Assembly (NCBI RefSeq): GCF_009711135.1
Contig: NZ_WMIC01000005.1
Span: 310,001 to 374,000, forward strand
DNA from: Flavobacterium sp. LC2016-01
Lineage (GTDB): Bacteria; Bacteroidota; Bacteroidia; Flavobacteriales; Flavobacteriaceae
Direction: 5' to 3'
DNA: 64,000 bases
Shown: piece by piece, positions 6,555 to 15,218 of the stretch
How the letters are laid out: the number at the start of each line of letters is the position of its first letter
How positions within the stretch are numbered: position 1 is the stretch's first letter
Translations under genes and position numbers: made by a program
The notes under the pieces: generated by a model
Databases searched by the model: none
Seen by the model: only the letters and a program-made list of their open reading frames with translations
Told to the model about the DNA's origin: nothing

Positions 6555-9311
6555 ATGACCAAATATTTTTCTTATTTACTGTTTTTTCTTTTTTGTGTCG
6601 CTGCCAATGCGCAAAATGATATTATCATTAAAGGAACTGTTGTTGATCTTAACACACAGGTTCCGCTTGAAATGGCGACTGTATATTTTACAACCGTAAA
6701 GGATTCTGCTGTAATTGAATACGCTACTACTGATAAAAATGGTGTTTTCAGAATAAATACAAAAAAAATCAACAAGCCTGTTTTCTTGAAAGTCAACTAT
6801 ATGGGCTATCAGACTTTGGTTGAAGAACAAAAAGAACTTATTGAAAGCAAAGATTTTGGAAAACTGTATTTAACCGAAAATATAAACGCTTTAGAAAATG
6901 TTATTATTAAAACTGAAGCGCCTCCAGTTGCCATTAAAAAAGATACTTTAGAATTTAATGCTTCGGCTTTTAAAGTAAGGCCTGATGCCAATGTCGAAAA
7001 TTTATTAAAACAATTGCCCGGCGTTGATGTTGATAATGACGGAAAAGTGACCGTAAATGGGCGAGAAGTTACTCAGTTTTTAGTCAACGGAAAAGCATTT
7101 TTTGATAAAGACGGACAGATGTTATTGAAAAACATGCCGGCCGAAATAATTAAAAAAGTTCAGGTTTCAGATTTTAAAACCAAAAAAGAAGAACTGGCAA
7201 AACAGGAATCAAGTTCAGACAATTCATCTATTAATTTCACGATTGACGAAAAGAAAAATAAAGGTTTCTTCGGAAAAGCACTTGCCGGTTATGGTTCTGA
7301 TGATCGTTACGAAAGCAGTTTAATTATGAATTTCTTTAATAACAGTCAGAAGATTAGTGTTTTGGCTTCATCAAATAATATTAATTCGACAGGTTTTTCG
7401 ATGGATGATGTTTTTGATAACATGGGAGGTGGAAGAAATAATAGTGCGAATCAGGCCAGTACTACAAGTGGCAAGGGAATTACACAATCTAATTTGGCCG
7501 GAATTAATTACTCTGATGATTGGTTTAAAAAATTGGCAGCTACTGGCAGTTATAATTTTTCGAATACAATTACGAATAATGACAGTAAAGCAAATCAGTT
7601 AAGTTTTTTACCAACTGGAAATATCATCACGACTTCTGATGCTAAAACCAGAAACGAAAATACTGGAAATAAAGCCAATTTTGAGTTCGAATACAAACTA
7701 GATCCTAGTACCCGAATTGTTTTTACACCAAAATTCAATCAAACGCGAGTTGTCAGTGATTCGGATTCTTCTAGTTCTTCTGAAGATGAAAACGGTCAAC
7801 CTTTGAATAAAAGTACCGCGGTTTCTAGTCGAGAAAATACTTCAACTAATTTTGCAAACACACTTAATTTCAATAAAGCTTTTGAGAAAAAGAACCGTAA
7901 TTTGAGTTTTGTTTTTGATAACAATAACACTGATGCAATTACCGATGGAATCAATGTTTCGGAAACTATTTTTTATCAGGACGGCAAGCCAACCGATTCG
8001 CGAAATCAGAAAAGCAGAAATGACAATGTGAACGATGCCTATTCGTTAGATATTGAATATACAGAGCCAATTACAGATTCATTGCGTATTAGATTTGGTT
8101 CTGATTTTGATTGGCAAAATGAAATAAAAGATCAAAAAACATACGATTTTGATGATGCTTCACAATCGTATTCTCAAATAAATCAATCGCTGACAACCTA
8201 TACAACTTCTAAGCAAAACTCAGTTAGCCCAAAAGTGGGAATTACACTGCAGAAGAATAAATTCACGGTAAATCTGGATACAAAAACGTCGATTATTGAT
8301 TATGATAATCATGCTTTTTATTTAGGAAAAGCTACTGATTTGAATCAGAAATATGCATTGCCTTATGCTACAGCGCAGTTTAGATATAAATTTAGCCGTT
8401 CAAAGAATATGACTTTTAAATACGATTATTCAAATACGCTTCCGGCTTCGAGTTTTTTACTGCCGGTTGCTAATTTGAGCAATCCTTTAAATACGATTAT
8501 TGGAAACCCGAATTTGACGCCAATAGAGAAAAGTTCGGCTAATTTCAGTTTCAGAAATTTTGATTTCCGCACACGTTCTGGTTATAGCGTGTATGCAAGA
8601 GGAGATTATTATAGTAATGATATTTCTTCTACTTCATTTTATGATGACAGCGGAAAAAGAACAACAACATATGTGAATATATCAGATACGTACACCTTGA
8701 CTGTTGGAGGAAACTGGAATCAATCGATCAAGAAAGATGCAAATACTTTTCGATACGGTTTGCAGTTGAACGGAACTTATAGTTTTGATAAAGGCTTCAC
8801 AAATGCAGTTTTATACAATGCAAAAGGTACTGCAGTTACACCAAAAGTTTATTTGTCATATGAATATGGTGATTTGTTGGTTATTGCGCCTTCGTACAGT
8901 TTGTCATATAATGAAACAAAATATGAAAACTATACACGCGATGCGACTTCAAATGTGGTACACCGAATTAATTTGCAGACAACGAGTTATTGGCCAGATA
9001 AATTGATTTTCGGAAACGATTTTGGATACACATACAATTCTAATATTTCAAGTGATTTCAAAAAAGATTTTTACTTGTGGAATACAAGTTTGTCTTACGG
9101 ATTTTTGGACAAAAAACTTTATGCGAAAGTAAAAGTGTATGATGTTTTAAATCAAAATTTAAGTGCTACTAGAACTATTTCGGCAACATCAATCCGTGAT
9201 GAAGAAAATACAGTTTTAAAACGATATATAATGTTTTCATTAGCCTACAAAATTGGAAATTTTGCAGGAAATGAAAAAGGCAAGAGAAGAGGCCGAGAAA
9301 GAGAGGAGTAG
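6555..9311 (+). CDS. Outer-membrane beta-barrel protein, TonB-receptor-like (OMP_b-brl_3 type)
   Basis: From the ATG at 6555 the protein has 918 residues with a signal peptide ending FCVAANAQ. A carboxypeptidase-regulatory-like domain follows (IKGTVVDLNTQVPLEMATV.., about residues 22-115), then a plug-like segment (about 130-235, with VENLLKQLPGVDVDNDGKVTVN) and a long barrel rich in alternating aromatic strands. The family is common in Bacteroidota; substrates are mostly unknown and there is no SusD partner here. A frame extension to a TTG at 6519 is unlikely because it would precede the signal peptide. The end is odd: after the last barrel strand (LAYKIGNFAG) comes a basic tail, KGKRRGREREE. 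It stands alone, with terminators downstream. Confidence 0.88.
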   Translation: MTKYFSYLLFFLFCVAANAQNDIIIKGTVVDLNTQVPLEMATVYFTTVKDSAVIEYATTDKNGVFRINTKKINKPVFLKVNYMGYQTLVEEQKELIESKDFGKLYLTENINALENVIIKTEAPPVAIKKDTLEFNASAFKVRPDANVENLLKQLPGVDVDNDGKVTVNGREVTQFLVNGKAFFDKDGQMLLKNMPAEIIKKVQVSDFKTKKEELAKQESSSDNSSINFTIDEKKNKGFFGKALAGYGSDDRYESSLIMNFFNNSQKISVLASSNNINSTGFSMDDVFDNMGGGRNNSANQASTTSGKGITQSNLAGINYSDDWFKKLAATGSYNFSNTITNNDSKANQLSFLPTGNIITTSDAKTRNENTGNKANFEFEYKLDPSTRIVFTPKFNQTRVVSDSDSSSSSEDENGQPLNKSTAVSSRENTSTNFANTLNFNKAFEKKNRNLSFVFDNNNTDAITDGINVSETIFYQDGKPTDSRNQKSRNDNVNDAYSLDIEYTEPITDSLRIRFGSDFDWQNEIKDQKTYDFDDASQSYSQINQSLTTYTTSKQNSVSPKVGITLQKNKFTVNLDTKTSIIDYDNHAFYLGKATDLNQKYALPYATAQFRYKFSRSKNMTFKYDYSNTLPASSFLLPVANLSNPLNTIIGNPNLTPIEKSSANFSFRNFDFRTRSGYSVYARGDYYSNDISSTSFYDDSGKRTTTYVNISDTYTLTVGGNWNQSIKKDANTFRYGLQLNGTYSFDKGFTNAVLYNAKGTAVTPKVYLSYEYGDLLVIAPSYSLSYNETKYENYTRDATSNVVHRINLQTTSYWPDKLIFGNDFGYTYNSNISSDFKKDFYLWNTSLSYGFLDKKLYAKVKVYDVLNQNLSATRTISATSIRDEENTVLKRYIMFSLAYKIGNFAGNEKGKRRGREREE

Positions 9312-9326
9312 GTTTTGTCTTTCTTT

Positions 9327-9354
9327 AGAGACGTGCAAATGTGCGTCTCTTTAA
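9327..9354 (+). terminator. Weak intrinsic terminator
   Basis: The stem AGAGACG with CGTCTCT is followed by TTTAAGG. It lies 16 bases after the barrel gene. The T run is short, so the stronger hairpin at 9413-9452 may be the main terminator. Confidence 0.5.
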
Positions 9355-9366
9355 GGCTTTCAGAAG

Positions 9367-9414
9367 GTTTTAAGATTTTGAGAATCTAAGGTTCTGAGAT
9401 ACTAAGATGCTTAA
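9367..9414 (-). repeat. 8-bp period CTTAG tandem repeat, copy 2
   Basis: On the minus strand it reads TCTTAGTA, TCTCAGAA, CCTTAGAT, TCTCAAAA, TCTTAAAA in exact 8-base steps. It lies between two terminators in a convergent gene gap. Confidence 0.7.
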
Positions 9415-9452
9415 AGGCGCATAAATCAAAATTTGATTTATGCGCCTTTTTA
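9413..9452 (+). terminator. Intrinsic terminator of the barrel gene
   Basis: Perfect 18-base arms, AAAGGCGCATAAATCAAA and its complement, are followed by TT. The A run before the hairpin makes it potentially bidirectional. Confidence 0.75.
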
Positions 9453-9488
9453 AGTAAGAACTCATTTTTGTGATTTCAGAATATATAA

Positions 9489-9524
9489 AAAAACGAGGCA
9501 AGCTTTTAAACTTACCTCGTTTTA
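9489..9524 (-). terminator. Intrinsic terminator of the TonB receptor gene
   Basis: On the minus strand the stem AAACGAGG with CCTCGTTT encloses AAG/CTT pairs and is followed by a T run. It lies 30 bases after the receptor stop. Confidence 0.8.
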
Positions 9525-9553
9525 ATGATTTTAAACAAACTGACTTTATTGTT

Positions 9554-12100
9554 TTATAAAGAATATTTTAGAGTAACTCCGTAAGTTCTTTGGTCGCCAA
9601 GTACACCAGCATATTGTCCTGCGTTACCACCAGCTGGCAATAACTGCTCGTAATAATCTTTATTGAATAAGTTGCGTCCCCAGAAGTGAACAGATAAGCC
9701 TTGAGAAGCACGGAAACCTAAACGTGCATTAAAAATTGCATAACCTGGAACAACTAAATATTTTGATGCTGAAGGGCTTGAAGAAAATTCAGAACGTGCA
9801 TAAGAATCTGCTGCAACAAATATTTTTCCTCTGTTTCCAAAGAATGTCGCATTGTCAGAAAGTTCACCGCCTAATGATCCTGCCCATCTTGAAGCTCCTG
9901 GCAAAGCACTTCCTGAGACATCTTTGAAAGATACAGCAGCCCCAGTTTCTTCTAATGGAAGCGGTGCATTTGTAAATTTCACGTATTTTCCATCAGTATA
10001 AGTTGCAGCCGCGTTTACTGTTAAGTGTGAACTAAATACGAAACTAGCATCTAATTCTGCACCTTTTACACGTACTTTGTCAGCATTGGCAAGGTATCCA
10101 CGGTTTACACCTAATTCAGCAGCCTGAACGTTTGTTTGGAAATCTTTGATATCAGTATTAAAGAATGTTAAGTTGAAAATCGAATTTTTAAAAGGAGAAG
10201 TTTTTACTCCAATTTCATAATGATTTACTTTTTCAGGTCTGATTACTGCAAGATCAAGTAACGGATTTCCTTTTGAATCTGTTGGAAGTCCGGCAACGTT
10301 TACACCAACTGGTTTGTAGCTTTTTGCATAAGTTGCATAAGCGTTGATTTTGTCTGTAACTTTATAAGTCAATGTCAAGTTTCCTGAGAAATCTGTATTG
10401 TCTGTACTTGAATCAAATGCCTGGTCAGAGTAAACTGATTTTTTCAAAGCAATCAACGCGGGATCATTAGTTTGTAAACCTCCGTAAGTTAAACGGCTGT
10501 AATGCGCATCTTTTTTATCAAAGTTGTATCTTAAACCTGGTAAAACATGCAAGCGTTCTGTGATTGCCCAGTCAATCTGTCCAAATACTGCTGCGCTTGA
10601 CGCTCTGATTCTTGCATCAGTTTTAATTCCGTATCCTTCAAAAAGACCTGGAGTTTTCCATAATGGACTAGTTGAACTTTGTGAGAATCTCCATTGTGCA
10701 TTTCCAGATTCTTCTGTACCGTCAGTTTGAGAAGTTTGATCAATAAAGAATACTCCCGCAACACCACTTACTTTAGAAGTTAATTGACCTGCATAACGTA
10801 CTTCTTGAGTAATTTGAGTTTGTCTTGTTGGGTTTTGAGATTTAGCCAATACTTGCAATCCTGTAAAATCTCTGTCATTTGACGGATCCCAGTTCCAGAA
10901 TCTCCAAGCTGTAGTTGAAGTTAATGTTCCTGGTCCAACTTTTGTGTCAATGTTAAGGGAAATACCTCCCATGTCCTGATTTGAACGCCATGGTGTATCT
11001 TGGTCAATTTTACGGTCAAAAGCATTTAAGCTTGGTAATTGATAATTTAAATCTTTGATAATAGCATCAAATTGACGGTAAGCCGCTCTTTGAGTAGGAG
11101 CAACACCTGCTACAACCTGAGCATATCCATCAGGACGCTGTGTTGTAATATCTGCTGCTAAAATAATGTTAGTATTTACAGAAGGAGTCCAAAGCAATTG
11201 ACCTCTAATTCCTTGATTGTTTAGTGTATTTGTTGGTCTTCCAGTTGCAATATTGTCAATTAAACCATCTCTTTGTGTTCCTGAAAAAGAGATTCTTCCA
11301 GCAACTTTTTTACCTAGAGCTCCAGTAACAGATGCTTTAGCTTGTAAAAAGTTGTAGTTTCCATAACTAACTTCAAAATCTGCTCCGGTAGAAAAACTTG
11401 GTTTTCTAGTAGTGATATTGAAAGCACCAGAAGTAGTATTTTTTCCAAATAATGAACCTTGTGGTCCACGTAAAACTTCAATTTGCTCTACATCAATAAA
11501 GTCTAAAGTTGTTGCTGCAGGACGAGCATAGTAAACACCGTCAACATAAAAACCAACTCCAGGATCGATTCCGTCATTTGTTAATCCGAAAGGAGAACCT
11601 AGACTACGAATGTTGATTCCAGTATTTCTTGGATTTGAAGAATAAAGCTGTACTGAAGGAACAAGTTCTTTGATACGGTTAACGTTAAAAGCTCCCGTTT
11701 GCTCTGCTTGTTTTCCTGTAATTACAGAAATTGCAATTGGCACATCCTGAACTTTTTCGATTCTTCTTCTTGAAGAAACTACCACTTCAACAAGAGCGTT
11801 TTCTTCATTTAAAACAACTTGTAATGGAGTTGCAGGCAAATCATCAATTTCTAATTCGGTTGTTTTATAGCCAACATATTGAATTAAAAGTGTAACAGGA
11901 AGCTTTCCTTTAGTATCGATAGTGAATTTTCCTGAAGCGTCTGTGATTGTGTTTATAGTAGTTCCCTTAACTACAACATTTGCAGCTTCTAATGGAGTAT
12001 TTTCAGTGGTTTTAACTACACCTTCAATTTTTTGTGCAAATGAGATTGAAAAAGTTAAAACTGATAATATTGTAAGTATATTTTTAATCGAATTTTTCAT
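9554..12100 (-). CDS. TonB-dependent receptor
   Basis: An 848-residue outer-membrane active transporter. The order is signal peptide (ending TFSISFAQ), carboxypeptidase-regulatory-like domain (EGVVKTTENTPLEAANVVVKG.., residues about 24-100), plug (about 115-225, with VPIAISVITGKQ, VEQIEVLRGPQGSLFGKNT and GAFNITTRKP), and a 22-strand type barrel ending in YGVTLKYSL. The substrate cannot be read from the sequence. The plug resembles general siderophore or small-molecule receptors, not the SusC subclass, and no SusD neighbour exists. The Rrf2 regulator gene lies upstream in the same orientation, and a promoter with a CTAT..ATAG inverted repeat precedes this gene, so control by that regulator is plausible. 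Confidence 0.93.
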   Translation of the reverse strand: MKNSIKNILTILSVLTFSISFAQKIEGVVKTTENTPLEAANVVVKGTTINTITDASGKFTIDTKGKLPVTLLIQYVGYKTTELEIDDLPATPLQVVLNEENALVEVVVSSRRRIEKVQDVPIAISVITGKQAEQTGAFNVNRIKELVPSVQLYSSNPRNTGINIRSLGSPFGLTNDGIDPGVGFYVDGVYYARPAATTLDFIDVEQIEVLRGPQGSLFGKNTTSGAFNITTRKPSFSTGADFEVSYGNYNFLQAKASVTGALGKKVAGRISFSGTQRDGLIDNIATGRPTNTLNNQGIRGQLLWTPSVNTNIILAADITTQRPDGYAQVVAGVAPTQRAAYRQFDAIIKDLNYQLPSLNAFDRKIDQDTPWRSNQDMGGISLNIDTKVGPGTLTSTTAWRFWNWDPSNDRDFTGLQVLAKSQNPTRQTQITQEVRYAGQLTSKVSGVAGVFFIDQTSQTDGTEESGNAQWRFSQSSTSPLWKTPGLFEGYGIKTDARIRASSAAVFGQIDWAITERLHVLPGLRYNFDKKDAHYSRLTYGGLQTNDPALIALKKSVYSDQAFDSSTDNTDFSGNLTLTYKVTDKINAYATYAKSYKPVGVNVAGLPTDSKGNPLLDLAVIRPEKVNHYEIGVKTSPFKNSIFNLTFFNTDIKDFQTNVQAAELGVNRGYLANADKVRVKGAELDASFVFSSHLTVNAAATYTDGKYVKFTNAPLPLEETGAAVSFKDVSGSALPGASRWAGSLGGELSDNATFFGNRGKIFVAADSYARSEFSSSPSASKYLVVPGYAIFNARLGFRASQGLSVHFWGRNLFNKDYYEQLLPAGGNAGQYAGVLGDQRTYGVTLKYSL

Positions 12101-12302
12101 TTTTATATTAAGTATATATGATTAGTAGAGTTTATAATAAAATTTTTTTTTATCAACACATACACATCATACAGGAAATGCTTTTTGCAGTTCTGAATTG
12201 ACTATTAAATTTTGGTTGCAAAAGACTTTTTGTTACGCCTAATAAACTGAAATGTTCTTTCATGAGTTAAGAATTTGTAAATGGTTTGTTAATTATTTTT
12301 GG

Positions 12303-12333
12303 CAAATATATACAAATTCTATTAAATCGATAG
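12303..12333 (-). promoter_or_regulatory. Promoter of the TonB receptor with candidate operator
   Basis: On the minus strand TATATTTG (12310-12303) fits TAnnTTTG. CTATCGATTTAATAG (12333-12319), an inverted repeat CTAT-N7-ATAG, lies 8 bases upstream, where a repressor would block the promoter. Rrf2 as the binder is inference from its position next door. Confidence 0.45.
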
Positions 12334-12351
12334 GGTTTAGGGAATATTTTT

Positions 12352-12765
12352 TTATTTATTTACTAATGAGGCAATTGTAATGCCTTCCATAGCCTTTAAA
12401 GTTTTGTCTCTGATCAGCATTAAACCGTGACGCAGACTGCATTCAGACTCGGTTTTGCAATCAGAACAAGGCTCATAAAAATTTAAAGAAGCACATGGCA
12501 AAAGCGCAATTGCACCGTCAAATAATCGGTGAATTTCTGCCAAAGTGATGTCGTTTTTTGATTTTATCAGATAATATCCGCCAAATTTTCCTTGCTTGCT
12601 GCTCACAAAACGTCCTCGTTTTAGATCCAATAAAATCTGTTCTAAAAACTTTTTAGGAATGTTAGCGCCATCAGCAATTTCTATCGTTCTAGAAATGTGA
12701 TTTTCGTCTTGTTCAGCTAAATAAAGTAAGGCCTTAAGGGCGTATTTTGCTTTATGTGATAACAT
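12352..12765 (-). CDS. Rrf2 family transcriptional regulator with cysteine cluster
   Basis: A 137-residue Rrf2-type winged-helix protein beginning MLSHKAKYALKALLYLAEQ, with recognition segment KKFLEQILLDLKRGRFVSSKQG and wing GGYYL. Four cysteines lie at C91, C100, C103 and C109 in the effector region (C-x8-C-x2-C-x5-C), so an iron-sulfur cluster or thiol sensor is possible. The spacing differs from that of IscR, and a target cannot be named from it. It lies 250 bases upstream of the TonB receptor on the same strand. An imperfect palindrome, ACTAAAATAATTTAGT (12794-12809), in front of it could be an autoregulatory site. Confidence 0.88.
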   Translation of the reverse strand: MLSHKAKYALKALLYLAEQDENHISRTIEIADGANIPKKFLEQILLDLKRGRFVSSKQGKFGGYYLIKSKNDITLAEIHRLFDGAIALLPCASLNFYEPCSDCKTESECSLRHGLMLIRDKTLKAMEGITIASLVNK

Positions 12766-12814
12766 CTATATTGAATTATGAATTGTAAATTTAACTAAAA
12801 TAATTTAGTAAAAC

Positions 12815-12835
12815 CTGAAACTTGAAACTTGAAAC
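12815..12835 (-). repeat. 7-bp period GTTTCAA tandem repeat
   Basis: On the minus strand three 7-base units: GTTTCAA, GTTTCAA, GTTTCAG. It lies between the TPM gene and the Rrf2 gene. A shorter relative (GTTTCAAGTTTCC) precedes lysS near 62950. Confidence 0.6.
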
Positions 12836-12856
12836 AAAAAATTGGAAAAATTAGTT

Positions 12857-13693
12857 TTACCAGCCTCCGCTAGAACCACCGCCAGAGAATCCGCCTCCGC
12901 CAAATCCACCGCCGAAGCCACCGCCTCCGCCGCCAAAACCACCTCCAGATGATCCGCCAAATCCACCGAAACCGCCTCCGCTGCTTCTTCCAAGACTGCT
13001 TAAAAGAATGATATCCATAAGGCTAGGACCGCCTCCGCCATTATTGCCAGAATTTCCTCCGCCACCTCTTTTATTTCGAGAAAGCAAGATTAAAACAATC
13101 ACAACAATTACAATAAAGGGCAGTATTGGGAAATCTTTTCCTTTGCTTTGTTTTCTTTCGCCTTTAAATTTTCCTTTAAAAACGTCAATTATGGCATCAG
13201 TTCCTTTGTCAAGACCATTATAAAAACTACCGGCCTTAAATTCAGGAATAATTATATTTCGAATTATAGTTCCGCCAATTCCAGCTGTTAAACGATCTTC
13301 AACACCGTAACCAGGATTGATTGCGATTTTCTTTTCGTTTTTAGCTAATAATATGATTACACCATTATCATCTTTGGCTGTTCCTCCAATTCCCCATGTT
13401 TGTCCCCATTTTGTAGCTAACTGACTTACATCTTCGCCTTTTAAGCTTTCAATGGTAATCACTACAATTTGTGTTGTGGTAGAATCTGAATAACGAATCA
13501 GTTTTTCTTCTAATTGTGCTTTTTCAGAAGCACTTAGAATATTGGCATAGTCATAAACCGAAGTTTGCTTTTCAGGAACTTTAGGAATCTCAAATTGCGC
13601 AAAACTACTAGTATAAGTAAAAAGTGTTATTAGCAAAAAGGTAAATAGAAAGAATCCTTTTGAATTTGAAGTTTTGTTTTTGGACATTTTCAT
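12857..13693 (-). CDS. TPM-domain membrane protein with glycine-rich tail (YgcG family)
   Basis: A 278-residue protein with a signal peptide (ending SSFAQFEIP), a periplasmic TPM domain (about residues 35-175, with VYDYANILSASEKAQLEEKL and GVEDRLTAGIGGTIIRN), one membrane segment (FPILPFIVIVVIVLILL, about 188-205) and a C-terminal tail of GGFGG repeats ending SSGGW. TPM domains have been linked to phosphatase activity and, in plants, to photosystem repair; the bacterial role is unclear. It is the third gene of a lemA-TPM-TPM run, 3 bases after the second TPM gene. A second in-frame ATG two codons in is also possible as start. The family call is firm. Confidence 0.88.
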   Translation of the reverse strand: MKMSKNKTSNSKGFFLFTFLLITLFTYTSSFAQFEIPKVPEKQTSVYDYANILSASEKAQLEEKLIRYSDSTTTQIVVITIESLKGEDVSQLATKWGQTWGIGGTAKDDNGVIILLAKNEKKIAINPGYGVEDRLTAGIGGTIIRNIIIPEFKAGSFYNGLDKGTDAIIDVFKGKFKGERKQSKGKDFPILPFIVIVVIVLILLSRNKRGGGGNSGNNGGGGPSLMDIILLSSLGRSSGGGFGGFGGSSGGGFGGGGGGFGGGFGGGGFSGGGSSGGW

Positions 13694-13696
13694 TAT

Positions 13697-14134
13697 TTAT
13701 CCTTTTGAGATTTCGTTAGATAATTCGTTGGTGTCACCTTCAGACCAAGGAAAGTATTTTTTTAATTGTTCTCCGGCATTTAAAATACCGTCAACGATTC
13801 CTTTTCTAAAATTTCCGGCCTTAAATTGTTCTACCATTTTGTCTTTGGTACAGTCCCAAAAATCAGCAGCTACAAGATCATTTATGCCTTTGTCTCCACA
13901 GATGGCAAAATTTTTATCGGCTACGGCAAAGTAAAATAAAACACCATTTTGAAGCTGTGTCTCATTCATTTTTAATTCATGAAAAACTTCTAAAGCTCGG
14001 TCATAAGGAGCTTTAGAAGTTGTCTGTTCTATATGTACTCTAATTTCGCCAGAAGTATTTTTCTCGGCTACGCGAATAGCTTCAACAATTTCTTGTTCAT
14101 CTTCTTTGGATAAAAAATCTTCTACTTGTGACAT
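13697..14134 (-). CDS. TPM-domain protein without signal peptide
   Basis: A 145-residue protein made almost entirely of a TPM domain: SGEIRVHIEQTT, NGVLFYFAVADKNFAICGD and a C-terminal GNFRKGIVDGILNAGEQLKKYF. There is no signal peptide or membrane segment, so unlike its neighbour it should be cytoplasmic or held at the membrane by partners. It sits between lemA and the larger TPM gene on the same strand. This lemA-TPM-TPM order is frequent in Bacteroidota and suggests one complex at the inner membrane; the function is not established. Confidence 0.85.
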   Translation of the reverse strand: MSQVEDFLSKEDEQEIVEAIRVAEKNTSGEIRVHIEQTTSKAPYDRALEVFHELKMNETQLQNGVLFYFAVADKNFAICGDKGINDLVAADFWDCTKDKMVEQFKAGNFRKGIVDGILNAGEQLKKYFPWSEGDTNELSNEISKG

Positions 14135-14220
14135 TTGACTAATTTTAGAGTTTAGGTTAACGATTTTAAATTTCAGATTTAATCTGCAATCTAAAATCGT
14201 TAATCAAAAATATTAAATCT

Positions 14221-14805
14221 TTAGAATTTTACTTCAACTGGTTTATCAGCACCTGCAACAGCTTGAAAGTACGGTTTTTCTTTGTATTCACTCAAGAACC
14301 AATTGTTTGGAATTTTTAAAACATAACCATTGTAATCTTGTACCGATTCGTTAAAACGAGTTCTAGCTGTTAAAATTTGATTTTCAGTACTTGCCAATTC
14401 GTCTTGTAATTTCAAGAAATTCTCATTAGCTTTTAAAGTTGGATACTGCTCAACAGAAACTAATAATCTAGACAAAGATGAAGATACACCACTTTGTGCC
14501 TGGTTATATTGTGCTAATTGTTCAGGAGTTACATTACTAGGATCGATTGTTACTGAAGTAGCTTTTGCACGAGCTTCAATAACGGCAGTTAAAGTCGATT
14601 TTTCGAAATCTGCAGCACCTTTTACTGTGTTTACCAAGTTTCCAATAAGGTCATTTCTTCTTTGGTACGTTGTACTAACATTTCCCCATTCTTTATTTAC
14701 GGCCTGGCTTTTTTGTAAAGCACTATTTTTTATTCCGATTGACCAAAATAAGACAATAGCAATAAATGCGATAAGAATTCCTACAGGGATTAACCACTTT
14801 TTCAT
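14221..14805 (-). CDS. lemA: LemA family protein
   Basis: A 194-residue LemA protein with an N-terminal membrane segment (residues 4-24) and helical coiled domain: VNKEWGNVSTTYQRRNDLIGNLVNTVKG, then ARTRFNESVQDYNGYVLKIP and NWFL. LemA proteins are membrane-anchored helical-bundle proteins of unknown biochemical function. It is the first gene of the lemA-TPM-TPM run; the 86-base gap to the next gene contains AAATCTA-type short repeats but no clear terminator. Confidence 0.93.
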   Translation of the reverse strand: MKKWLIPVGILIAFIAIVLFWSIGIKNSALQKSQAVNKEWGNVSTTYQRRNDLIGNLVNTVKGAADFEKSTLTAVIEARAKATSVTIDPSNVTPEQLAQYNQAQSGVSSSLSRLLVSVEQYPTLKANENFLKLQDELASTENQILTARTRFNESVQDYNGYVLKIPNNWFLSEYKEKPYFQAVAGADKPVEVKF

Positions 14806-14839
14806 ATTTGTTTTGATTTAAGTTTATTTCTATTTTTAA

Positions 14840-15172
14840 TTACAATTCGTTTTTGATGTCGTTTAATTGTGTTTTTATGGTCTCTAATTTACGTATTATT
14901 TCGAATTTATCTAATGTTTTCTTCTGACCTTCTTTTAAATGCGTTTTAGCACCTTCGAGCGTAAAACCTCTTTCTTTTACTAAGTGATAAATCAATTGCA
15001 GATTGGTTACGTCTTCGGGCGTAAACATTCGGTTGCCTTTGGCGTTCTTTTTTGGTTTCAGAATATCAAATTCGCTGTCCCAAAATCGTATCAAGGATGC
15101 ATTGACATTAAAAGCTTTGGCAACTTCGCCTATACTGTAATATCTTTTATCTTTTGAAAGCTCAATATGCAT
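14840..15172 (-). CDS. MerR family transcriptional regulator
   Basis: A 110-residue protein with a MerR-type winged helix: YYSIGEVAKAFNVNASLIRFWDSEFDILKPKKNAKGNRMFTPEDV split over residues 11-55, then a helix pair (LIYHLVKERGFTLEGAKTHL) and a short coiled coil to the end. It lacks an effector domain, as in the small MerR proteins common in Bacteroidota. It is encoded between the M23 peptidase and lemA on the same strand, 46 bases after the peptidase gene. The target is unknown. Confidence 0.88.
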   Translation of the reverse strand: MHIELSKDKRYYSIGEVAKAFNVNASLIRFWDSEFDILKPKKNAKGNRMFTPEDVTNLQLIYHLVKERGFTLEGAKTHLKEGQKKTLDKFEIIRKLETIKTQLNDIKNEL

Positions 15173-15218
15173 GTTTTTTTATTTCTAATTTATTTCAAAA
15201 ATAACACTTTTTATAGTA

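Noticed and set aside
12805..12993. Minus-strand open frame rich in A, E and V
   Set aside because: A shadow of the glycine codon repeats of the TPM gene in another frame.
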